From NCBI GenBank assembly GCA_963669285.2, contig CAXXSI010000025.1:81837-145836 (forward strand): a DNA stretch of 64,000 nt. The letters run 5' to 3'. A program made the translations under genes and the position numbers. Of this stretch, positions 55,103 to 62,305 are shown piece after piece. Every line of letters starts with the position of its first letter. Position 1 is the stretch's first letter. The DNA comes from JAWKWH01 sp963669285 (GTDB lineage Bacteria > Pseudomonadota > Alphaproteobacteria > Rhizobiales > Rhizobiaceae). The notes under the pieces were generated by a model. The model searched no databases. It was not told the origin of the DNA and saw only the letters and a list, made by a program, of their open reading frames with translations.

Positions 55103-55388
55103 ACATCACCCATCAACAGGTTTGAATTGATGAACTGAAGATGAACCAAACCTTCTGCGATCGTTCAGATTGACAGCCTTATTGTCGCAACTACCGGTTC
55201 GAATTTTTCGTACCGGACCGGAAAGTCCGGATCGCTGTCCCGGGTGTAACGTCCCTTCCGCCCGGGACAGGGGCCGGCAACAAGCCGACAGACATTCCCT
55301 CTGGCATCACAAATTCCCTTGCATTCATATCAACCCGCCTTATCACCACCTTGGCAGGGCCCGATTGGCGGCTGATACGGAGTGCCTG

Positions 55389-56340
55389 ATGACCGAGAAG
55401 CTGGTCGAAACAGAAAACAACAAGGCCCCCAAAGGCGCCATCGTGGACAAGTTTTCCGCGCGCGATGGATGTGAAATTCGATATGCGCTCTTCAAGAAGA
55501 CGATCGCTCCCCGTCAAGGGACGGTCATCATCCTCCATGGCCGCAACGAGTGTATCGAAAAATACTTCGAAACCGTCCAGAATCTGTCAAAGCGTGGCCT
55601 GGCGGTCGCCACGTTCGACTGGCGGGGACAGGGCGGATCCGATCGCCTGATCGGCGATCCCGCAAGAGGTTATGTCGATAGTTTCGATGAGTATGTCGGC
55701 GATTTGGAAACGTTTTTTGAAAAGATCGTGCTTCCGGACTGCCCTGGGCCCTATTTCGTCCTCGGCCATTCGACAGGATCGCTGGTTGCACTCCTGGCGG
55801 CACCCCTCCTGATAAACCGCGTCGAGCGGATGGTGTTGTGCGCACCGCTGATCGAGTTAAATAGTCCGCGTTATTCCATGCGTGCGCTCAGTACGACCGC
55901 CGCGCTGCTGAACGGTATCGGCTTGGGTCGCATGTACATGGCCGGCGGGCCGAGACCGCGAGAAGTTCTGCCATTTGCCGGCAACAAGCTGACAACGGAC
56001 GAGCGTCGCTACCGGCGCAATACCGACCTGTTTAAAAAAGCCAGGCACCTGGGCCTGGGCGGACCGACCGTTTCGTGGGGTCAGTGCGTTTTGCAGAGCC
56101 TCCACGGAGATTACCGATCCTGATTTCATTGCAAATTTGCATATCCCGGTGCTAATCGTCGCCGCTGGTGCCGACGAGGTCGTTAGCAACCGGGCAATCG
56201 AGCAGTTTGCACGCCGGATGCGTTCGGGCAAACTCGTAACGATCGTAGGCGCCAGACATGAAATCCTGCAGGAAGCTGATCATTACCGCGAACAATTCTT
56301 CGCTGCATTTGACGTCTTCGTGCCGGGCAGCGCCGACTAG
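55389..56340 (+). pseudogene. Alpha/beta hydrolase (lysophospholipase PldB-like), frameshifted
   Basis: The first frame (55389-56123) encodes a hydrolase with VIILHGRNECIEKYF and the nucleophile GHSTGS. The rest of the protein, with catalytic Asp (VAAGADEVVS) and His (VGARHEIL), is in the +1 frame to 56340. Removing one G from GGGG at 56077-56080 joins them into one protein of about 316 residues through TVSWVSAFCRASTEITD. It is either a recent inactivation or a sequencing error. The intact enzyme would act on lysophospholipids or other esters. GGAG 6 bases before ATG 55389 supports the start. A MITE-like element abuts the stop. Confidence 0.83.
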
Positions 56341-56607
56341 GTCATGGACCCATAAACAGGATCAACAATGGTATGCGCAAATTTGGTTGGATATTAGGAG
56401 CAAGCTTGCAGGAAACCGTCCGGTTTTCAAAAGCTTGCGACGCAATAGCCGGGCAAATTTGCCATATCCTCCGGACGCTCGAATCCGCTGCCCAAACCGT
56501 CGTCAAAGGCCTCAACCGGGGGGGGTGGCCCCGCTTTTCGGCCTTTTCCTTGGTTTGCTATGCGGTTTCGGCGCCATTTTGACCCTATTTATGGGTCCAT
56601 GACCTAG
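56337..56607. mobile_element. MITE-like element with perfect inverted repeats, CTAG target
   Basis: TAGGTCATGGACCCATAAA (56338-56356) is the exact reverse complement of 56588-56606. The element of about 270 bp includes CTAG at both borders (56337-56340 and 56604-56607), which fits a 4-base target duplication of the IS5-group type. It encodes no transposase; a 69-codon frame (56373-56582) is not recognisable. Inside are an 8-G run (56518-56525) and a repeated AAGCTTGC. It separates two convergent genes precisely between their stop codons. No second copy is in the window. Confidence 0.72.
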
Positions 56608-57383
56608 CGCGCATTCAGAAGTGCCACGGCCTTTCCGTGCAATTGCGGAGTGGCGGCGGCAATCACATTGCCACCTGCTTCGGCTCTGCCACCGTCCCAG
56701 TTTGTCACAACACCTCCCGCCGCTTCGATTAGTGGGATAAGGCCGACAATGTCATAAGGCTGCAGAATACCTGGTTCGATCACCAGATCGATCTGACCAG
56801 CCGCCAGGAGCGCAAATGCATAGCAATCGCAACCGTAACGCGCCAGTTTCACCGCCGCTTCGACACGCTCGTAGCTCTCTTGTTCGCTTCCCTGGAACAA
56901 TTTTGGCGAGGTTGTAAACAGGATCGCGTCATCCAGATCGGTCGTCGCCGTTGCCGCCAGCGATCTGGAGCCGTCCGCCCATTCATGAATTGCCACACCC
57001 CCGGCTGCCATGAACAACTCGCCGGTGAACGGCTGTGCCATCAAACCGGCAATCGCCTTTCCGTCTTCAGTCAGGCCAACAAGGGTGCCCCATACCGGCA
57101 AGCCGGAGATGAATGCGCGCGTACCGTCAATCGGATCGATCACCCAGACATGGCGATTGCCGGTATTTTCCGGCCCGAATTCTTCTCCGAGGATGCCGTG
57201 ATCGGGATGGGTCCGATTGATCAGGTTTCGTATCGCGCGTTCCGCCTCCCTGTCAGCCTCGGTGACGGGATCGAAACCGCCTTTCTCCTTATTGACAATA
57301 CTCCCATTTGCGCGGAATCGGGGAAGGGTCTGTTCCGCTGCTGCAGTGGCGATCTTTCGCAGAAATTCAATATCGGTAACCAT
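56604..57383 (-). CDS. hisN: Inositol-monophosphatase-family phosphatase, probable histidinol-phosphatase
   Basis: This 259-residue protein has the lithium-sensitive phosphatase motifs GGFDPVTEADREAE, GILGEEFG, WVIDPIDGTRAFISG and a late GILQPYDIVGLIPLIEAAGG. The closest pattern is the HisN-type histidinol-phosphatase common in Hyphomicrobiales, but inositol- or fructose-phosphatase activity cannot be excluded. ATG 57383 is preferred over the upstream TTG; GGAG is 10 bases upstream. The stop TAG is the last part of the CTAG border of the inserted element, and the protein ends normally (LLNAR). Confidence 0.75.
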   Translation of the reverse strand: MVTDIEFLRKIATAAAEQTLPRFRANGSIVNKEKGGFDPVTEADREAERAIRNLINRTHPDHGILGEEFGPENTGNRHVWVIDPIDGTRAFISGLPVWGTLVGLTEDGKAIAGLMAQPFTGELFMAAGGVAIHEWADGSRSLAATATTDLDDAILFTTSPKLFQGSEQESYERVEAAVKLARYGCDCYAFALLAAGQIDLVIEPGILQPYDIVGLIPLIEAAGGVVTNWDGGRAEAGGNVIAAATPQLHGKAVALLNAR

Positions 57384-57410
57384 GTACGCCAATCTCCGGT
57401 AGCCCTCGTT

Positions 57411-57494
57411 CTACAAATTTTGTGCACCGCACCTTGTATTATTGTGCAGCGCAACATACGTGTTTCGAGGCAGCGAGAGCTGTCCGCCCTTCAT
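57411..57494 (-). CDS. Possible 27-residue small protein upstream of hisN
   Basis: An ATG at 57494 follows GGGAGG at a good distance and opens 27 codons, MKGGQLSLPRNTYVALHNNT and on to CGAQNL, ending 27 bases before the hisN start. It contains one His only, so it is not a classic histidine attenuator. It overlaps the out-of-frame tail of the amidohydrolase reading frame but not its inferred true end. No family is recognised and the call is tentative. Confidence 0.3.
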   Translation of the reverse strand: MKGGQLSLPRNTYVALHNNTRCGAQNL

Positions 57495-58464
57495 TGGGCG
57501 TTTCCTCCCTAGACTCCGACCGCGTCGCACGCAAACGATGCGGTCGATTTTTTTGGAGAACAGGTCTCGGCAGACTATTCGGCCGCCAATGGCATATCTG
57601 CAAGCTCCGACCCGGGAACCGAACCAACTCCTCGCAGAAGGCCCTTATGTCATCGCACAACGCCTCAAATCCCGACGTTTTTTCATACGTGCTTTCGTTC
57701 ATGTACAAACCGCGATTGACCTCGACCTGAATGGCATGGAGTCCGCGTTCCGGCCGGCCATAGTGCTCGGTAATGAAGCCTCCGGCGTAAGGTTTGTTGT
57801 GGGTGACGGCATATCCCATCGATGAAAGCAGACCGATGGCCTGTTCGCTGAGCGCCTGAGATGCCGATGTTCCGAACCGGTCGCCAACGATGAAATCCGG
57901 TCGGCATTGATCTTCGGAAGGGCGAATATTGGCCGGCATTGAGTGACAATCGACCAGAACTGCACAGCCAAATCGCCCATGCGTGTGTGCAATCAGCTTC
58001 TGCAGGCAATCATGATACGGTTTGTAGGCTGTTTCGATCCGCATCAAGGCCTCCGAAAGCGGCAGCCGCGAGCGGTAGATCTCAAGGCCCTCACCGACAA
58101 GCCGGGGAACGGTACCCAAGCCACCGGCGACGCGAGCCGATCGTACATTGGCAAATGACGGTACGGGTTCGGTGAACATACGCGGATCAAGCTCCCAGGG
58201 CTCCCGGTTCACATCCAGCCACGCCCTTGGAAAATGCGCCGCCAGCAAGGGGGCGCCCACAGTCACGGACCCGGCAAACAGCTCATCAACATAGGCATCT
58301 TCCGAACGCCGAATGTTTATTGGATCAAGACGCGACTGTTTGAGAAAACGTTCCGGATATCTTCTGCCGCTATGCGGTGAATTGAAAACGAATGGCACGG
58401 TTTGGGTGGCCGGCACGCTTACGTTGAAAGGCGGGGTGTCTGAAAAATCACCCTGGTCTGTCAT
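57439..58464 (-). CDS. N-formylglutamate amidohydrolase, 3' end frameshifted
   Basis: The frame encodes 341 residues, but only the first about 283 match the family: VFNSPHSGRRYPERF, AWLDVNREPWELDPRMF, LVDCHSMPANI and VEVNRGLYMNE. The Arg/Pro/Cys-rich tail is out of frame. Adding one base at the GGG of 57614-57616 (CCC on the coding strand) gives ...RFPGSELADMPLAAE and a stop at 57575, the usual length. It hydrolyses N-formylglutamate to glutamate and formate in histidine breakdown. The catalytic core is intact, so the protein may still work. It is divergent from cpdR. Confidence 0.82.
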   Translation of the reverse strand: MTDQGDFSDTPPFNVSVPATQTVPFVFNSPHSGRRYPERFLKQSRLDPINIRRSEDAYVDELFAGSVTVGAPLLAAHFPRAWLDVNREPWELDPRMFTEPVPSFANVRSARVAGGLGTVPRLVGEGLEIYRSRLPLSEALMRIETAYKPYHDCLQKLIAHTHGRFGCAVLVDCHSMPANIRPSEDQCRPDFIVGDRFGTSASQALSEQAIGLLSSMGYAVTHNKPYAGGFITEHYGRPERGLHAIQVEVNRGLYMNESTYEKTSGFEALCDDIRAFCEELVRFPGRSLQICHWRPNSLPRPVLQKNRPHRLRATRSESREETPNEGRTALAASKHVCCAAQ

Positions 58465-58646
58465 GCGAAATCCATTTCCAAACTGAATCGACTCCCATTG
58501 AACGCCTTCGACAGTGCCACTCTGCGACTGAAGTGTCCAGTAGATGGCACATTCACTTGATATTTACCCTCGAACCCCCATAGTGAGAGCCCAGTTAACA
58601 TCTAAAACCACTCGCGATAGAGACTGTGCCACAAGGACAGGAATCC

Positions 58647-59009
58647 GTGACAAGAATTCTGCTCGCTGAAGACGACGAGGATATGCGCCGCTTCCTGGTG
58701 AAAGCGCTCGAGCGCGCCGGCTACGACGTGACTGATTTCGACAATGGCGCCAGCGCCTATGAGCGTCTGCGCGAAGAGCCGTTTACGTTGCTTTTAACCG
58801 ACATCGTCATGCCGGAGATGGATGGTATCGAGCTTGCGCGCCGGGCAACCGAGATCGATCCTGACCTGAAGGTCATGTTTATTACCGGTTTTGCAGCGGT
58901 GGCGCTCAATCCCGATTCGAAAGCGCCGAAAGACGCCAAGATCCTGTCCAAACCATTTCATTTGCGCGACCTCGTCAACGAGGTCGAGAAAATGTTGCAG
59001 GCCGCGTAG
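58647..59009 (+). CDS. cpdR: CpdR response regulator
   Basis: This 120-residue stand-alone receiver domain begins TRILLAEDDEDMRRFLVKAL, with phospho-acceptor Asp in LLLTDIVMPEMDG and conserved Lys in ILSKPFHLRDLV. There is no output domain. CpdR, when unphosphorylated, brings ClpXP to the cell pole for degradation of cell-cycle proteins, and is controlled by the CckA-ChpT relay in alphaproteobacteria. GTG 58647 is preferred because AGGA lies just upstream; an in-frame start at 58626 is possible. It is followed by tRNA-Val. Confidence 0.88.
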   Translation: MTRILLAEDDEDMRRFLVKALERAGYDVTDFDNGASAYERLREEPFTLLLTDIVMPEMDGIELARRATEIDPDLKVMFITGFAAVALNPDSKAPKDAKILSKPFHLRDLVNEVEKMLQAA

Positions 59010-59061
59010 AAAATTTATCAAAGCGCTCTGGAATTAAGGTCCATATCTCCAACAACCGCTA

Positions 59062-59090
59062 TTGCGCAGACGGCAATTCTGTGGTCTATG
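59062..59090 (+). promoter_or_regulatory. Candidate promoter of tRNA-Val
   Basis: TTGCGC (59062-59067) and TCTATG (59085-59090) are 17 bases apart and end 12 bases before the tRNA. Match to consensus is moderate. Confidence 0.35.
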
Positions 59091-59102
59091 CCCGGCGCGG
59101 AT

Positions 59103-59176
59103 GGGCGTGTAGCTCAGCGGGAGAGCACTACGTTGACATCGTAGGGTCACTGGTTCAATCCCAGTCACGCCCACCA
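59103..59176 (+). tRNA. tRNA-Val (anticodon GAC)
   Basis: All arms fold: acceptor GGGCGTG/CACGCCC, D stem GCTC/GAGC, anticodon stem CTACG/CGTAG with loop TTGACAT (anticodon GAC), a 4-base variable loop GGTC, T stem ACTGG/CCAGT with loop TTCAATC, discriminator A and encoded CCA. It reads GUC/GUU valine codons. It lies 93 bases after cpdR. A tyrosine-integrase gene is 1.2 kb downstream, but no second copy of the tRNA 3' end was found. Confidence 0.97.
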
Positions 59177-59259
59177 TTCCAAGCCTTCAATCCTATCGCT
59201 CTTTCGAAGAGAGAATCCGGCTTGGTATTTCACGGGTGCCGCTACACAACAGCCGTCGT

Positions 59260-59889
59260 TCACAGGCGATTGGCAGATGGCTTTGTTGCCAGGCCAAATC
59301 TTTCAATTTCGGATTCGGTCATCCGGTGAATGCTGTCGGCCGGCGCCGCATAAATCGTGAACCAGTAAAAATCGTCGCTACCGAGCATGTCTTCGACGTA
59401 TTTCCGGTTCTGCTCGTGCTCGGGCGCGCTTCTCGGGTAGTCAGATGCTTCCTTGAAACCGTCGCTCCACGAATGCACGCCGATCACCGCGCCGTGCTCG
59501 ATTGTGCGTTCCACACCGGCCAGAAACAGATCGACACCCCCCGAATAGACCTTCGAACTTGCGGTAAGCTTCGTGTTCAGGCCGTTTTTTCGCACATAGT
59601 AAGCAAGCTTGATCATCGTGTCGTCATCCAGCGATCCGGAGATATCGTGCTCGACGACGGTTCGGATGTTGGGATTAGCCCGATGAATGGCCAGAAACTG
59701 GTCATACGTCTTGGAATTGATCTCATTGAACATGTGCACCTCGTCGCCTCTGACATCAAAACGGGTGATTTCGACGAGATTCAGCGACGTGGCCACGATG
59801 GTTCCACAACCGGTCAAGCAAAACGAAATAGCGACGGCGAGGAACGCGAAACAACGAAAACCGGCATAAAACTTACACAACAATTTCAC
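59260..59889 (-). CDS. Lipoprotein with ClpP/crotonase-like fold (COG3904-like)
   Basis: This 209-residue protein has a lipoprotein signal with ending FCLTGC (Cys28). The mature part resembles periplasmic ClpP-like proteins: IRTVVEHDISGSLDDDTM, then the SSKVYSGGVDLFLAGVERTI block where the nucleophile Ser would be, and VIGVHSWSDG with a candidate His. Such proteins have no established substrate. It lies between the tRNA and the integrase pseudogene. I am confident it is a gene, less so of its enzymatic nature. Confidence 0.62.
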   Translation of the reverse strand: MKLLCKFYAGFRCFAFLAVAISFCLTGCGTIVATSLNLVEITRFDVRGDEVHMFNEINSKTYDQFLAIHRANPNIRTVVEHDISGSLDDDTMIKLAYYVRKNGLNTKLTASSKVYSGGVDLFLAGVERTIEHGAVIGVHSWSDGFKEASDYPRSAPEHEQNRKYVEDMLGSDDFYWFTIYAAPADSIHRMTESEIERFGLATKPSANRL

Positions 59890-60413
59890 AGATCCTTACA
59901 TCATTTAGCCATGCCTAATGTGCGCTTAACTCTTAAGTTGCTGAATATTCGATTGCTCGCAAAACGACAAGATTGCTGACATGGGAACGAACAGTTGATC
60001 TGGTTTCAGGCGCACGCGATCGAATGTGGAGATACGGATCAGGAACGAAAGCGTTAGTAGGGGCCGTCGACACGCCGCCAGTTTCGCGACCGGGCATTTG
60101 GTGTGTTTCCGAAAAGAGGGACTATGGACTAACACGCCTTTGATTAGCGAGGAGCGCTACGTTTCCCGCTTGCCGCGCGGTTTGGCGTCACGCTCGGCAA
60201 TGCGAAAGTCAGTTGCAAGGACTGCATGGGAGTGGTGCCGCTTACGGGCACCGACCTATTTGCTCACACCGCAACATAGCTCAACGAATTATCTGTTTAA
60301 ATTCAATTATTTTGCCAGCCTCGTGAGTATAACTTCTCATTGCGTCACCTAGCATTTCATAATAAAAGGTGGGCTGTTGAGGGGTCTGAAAAAGGTGAAC
60401 TGGTGGTGAACTC
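59890..60413. other. 524-bp region before the integrase pseudogene
   Basis: No convincing gene. A 108-codon frame at 60026-60352 has no homologous look and lacks a ribosome-binding site. The 3' half is AT-rich (60270-60370). It is the likely place for the left end of the integrated element, but I found no direct repeat to define it. Confidence 0.4.
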
Positions 60414-61585
60414 TTGATCTACAACGCACTCAATCAGATGAAAGCAAAGAACCTGTCGGCAGGGAAGTATGCTGACGGACAGGGGCTTTGGCTCATCAAA
60501 ACGTTCCAAAATCGCCGGCAAATGGATCCTGAGACTGGTTGTAAACGGCAAACGGCGAGAGATGGGATTAGGTCCGTGGCCAGATGTGGCAATCGCCGAG
60601 GCCCGTGAACGCGCTGCAAAGGCCCGACGGCAATTGCGCGATGGATTGGACCCGATTAAGGAACGGCATACCGAGCGTCGTCGAGCAAATCGTTTAAACG
60701 GTTGCTGAAGCCATTCAGTCTTGCTTCGAAGCTCGCCAGGCTCAATTGAAAGGGGATGGTAAGGCCGGACGGTGGATGTCGCCGCTTTTAACCCATATCG
60801 TTCCAGTAATCGGCGGGATTGCGATCGAGGATGTTGACCAACATGTCCTGAAGAAAGCGTTGGAGCCGATCTGGCATGACAAGCCAGACAGTGCGCGCAA
60901 AGCACTGAACAGAGTCAATCTCACTCTGACCCACGCCGCTGCCTTGGGGCTGGAAGTCGATCTGCAATCGACCATGAAGGCGCGGGCGCTGCTTGGCAAG
61001 CAGCGACACAAGACAAAGCACATACCATCGATGCCGTATGTGCAAGCACCAGCATTCTACCGGTTGCTTTGCGATAAACCGCAAATGTCGTGTTTGGCAC
61101 TGCGCTTTTTGATGCTGACAGCGTTGAGAACCAGTGAGATACGGTTTGCTCAGCACGCCGACATCAATCACGACGTGCTTGTTATTCCGGCCACGCTTAC
61201 AAAGATTGGCGATGAACACCGCATCCCTCTCACAGAAGAAATGCGGTCCGTGATTGCCAGAGCAAAGCAGGCTTCCGAGCAAACACTTCTGTTTCCCTCA
61301 CCGACCGGCAAGGTGATGTCGGATGCAACAATGTCCCGCTTCATGGAAAGAGAAGGTCTTGATTACCGACCGCACGGATTCCGGGCAACATTTCGAACCT
61401 GGGCCGAAGAGCAGACCGATACTGAGTGGGAAGTCAAGGAAGCCTCGCTTGGCCACAAGGTCGGCAGCAACGTCGAACGCGCTTATCAACGCTCCGACCT
61501 GCTCGACAAGCGAAGAGCGCTACTCGTGGGATGGAACGCCTATTTGCTGACTGGGGAAGGGAAGAGGGCGCGCGCTGGAAATTAA
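60414..61585 (+). pseudogene. Tyrosine integrase (P4-like), two frameshifts
   Basis: Three successive frames make one integrase of about 390 residues. The N-terminal DUF4102-like part runs LNQMKAKNLSAGKYADGQGL, then shifts at AAAA 60498-60501 to KRSKIAGKWILRLVVNGKRR. It shifts again at the AAA near 60694-60696 to TVAEAIQSCFEARQAQL and the catalytic domain. Each shift is corrected by removing one A. The catalytic residues are intact: Arg in TALRTSEIR, HGFR, LGHK and Tyr in ERAYQRS. An internal ATG at 60746 would give only the C-terminal domain. The stop codon lies in the loop of a large hairpin. Confidence 0.82.
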
Positions 61586-61600
61586 TTCCAGGGCGCGCCC
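61566..61600. repeat. Large symmetric hairpin over the integrase stop codon
   Basis: GGGCGCGC-G-CTGGAA (61566-61580) mirrors TTCCAG-G-GCGCGCCC (61586-61600) around a 5-base loop ATTAA: 14 pairs with one G-G mismatch. No T-run follows on either strand. It may act as a bidirectional terminator between convergent genes or as a structural site of the element. Confidence 0.75.
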
Positions 61601-61621
61601 AACATTGATGGAGTACCTAGT

Positions 61622-61801
61622 TCAGCTGAAGCCAGCCGAGCACAAGCGCCGACGCGCTTTCTTGGTGATACCGTGGCGTTTGGCACCCTTCTTGATCTTT
61701 CTGCGAAGCGAACTCGTCGGATAATAGCGCTTCCGTCCGCGCTTAACACGAACACGATGGGATGCACCGGCGTTGCGTCTCTTCTGTCTGAAAAACATCA
61801 T
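61622..61801 (-). CDS. 59-residue extremely basic protein
   Basis: This short gene encodes 59 residues, about 40 percent Arg and Lys, for example RVRVKRGRKRYYP and RRKIKKGAKRHGITKKARRR. It has no acidic residue that I can find. I do not recognise it. Composition suggests nucleic-acid binding or condensation, like small packaging proteins of some phages, but there is no family match by eye. ATG 61801 overlaps the stop of the next gene upstream by ATGA; a second ATG at 61798 has better spacing (5 bases) from GGAGG. It ends 21 bases from the integrase-side hairpin. Confidence 0.62.
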   Translation of the reverse strand: MMFFRQKRRNAGASHRVRVKRGRKRYYPTSSLRRKIKKGAKRHGITKKARRRLCSAGFS

Positions 61802-61971
61802 CGCCTCCGCTGCTGCTGTTTACGCCGTAGATATTGTCCGTAGCTCTCACATTTCGGATAGCCTGGAACGGAACTGACTGCTTCACCGACGATGTCTTCA
61901 GCAAGGTTGATGACTTCGTTCAATGCGAACTTAGCGATGCCAGTGGCGAGGTTGTGTTTCTTCCTCTTCAT
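61798..61971 (-). CDS. 57-residue basic-ended small protein
   Basis: The protein starts MKRKKHNLATGIAKFALNEV, has an amphipathic, partly acidic middle (INLAEDIVGEAVSSVPG), and ends in the very basic LRRKQQQRRR. The ribosome-binding site AAAGGAGA lies 6 bases before ATG 61971, which makes it a convincing gene; a longer frame to 62028 has none. It is translationally coupled to the following 59-residue basic protein. I do not recognise either. The pair is on the strand opposite the integrase and may be cargo of the integrated element. Confidence 0.65.
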   Translation of the reverse strand: MKRKKHNLATGIAKFALNEVINLAEDIVGEAVSSVPGYPKCESYGQYLRRKQQQRRR

Positions 61972-62305
61972 GACGTTCTCCTTTCTTCGAACAACCCCAT
62001 GAAAAGAGCAATCCAGACCGGGTGTCACCGTTCGCTATAAGCAGCAACGCTCCAGCAGTTTCACACGGGCGCAGGTATGAGAAATCATCACAATTTGTGA
62101 CGAGAGAGATTCGAACTTTCGGCAACAAAGGGGGGAACGCTGCCCTTCGCTGCAGGTGCGAAAAGCACCGGCTGAATGCTCGGAAGCCGACATTCGACCA
62201 GGGATATCTTACCATCGTAGTTTGAATGTCAGCTATGTTGACTGCGCTCAAACTATTTCAGCCTTTCGAAGTCCCGCAAGGATACGCTCAAAACTGGTAT
62301 CGTAC
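61972..62305. other. 334-bp region upstream of the small basic gene pair
   Basis: No gene. It holds a perfect 13-base palindrome TCACAATTTGTGA (62088-62100), 117 bases before the small gene, that could be a repressor site. A GGTGC/GCACC hairpin lies near 62157-62171. On the minus strand there is a motif GTTCGAATCT (near 62110-62119) like the T-arm of a tRNA, possibly an attachment remnant; no full tRNA folds. Confidence 0.4.

Noticed and set aside
60026..60352. 108-codon frame between the lipoprotein and integrase genes
   Set aside because: No ribosome-binding site, no motif, and codon use differs from the neighbours.
61582..61767. 61-codon minus-strand frame overlapping the small basic gene
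   Set aside because: The other frame, with a coupled start and GGAGG, gives a highly basic protein with uniform character; this one runs through the hairpin and lacks a start site.
62040..62175. Possible degenerate tRNA on the minus strand
   Set aside because: Only a T-arm-like segment fits; acceptor, D and anticodon arms cannot be formed, so it is kept only as a weak attachment-site idea.
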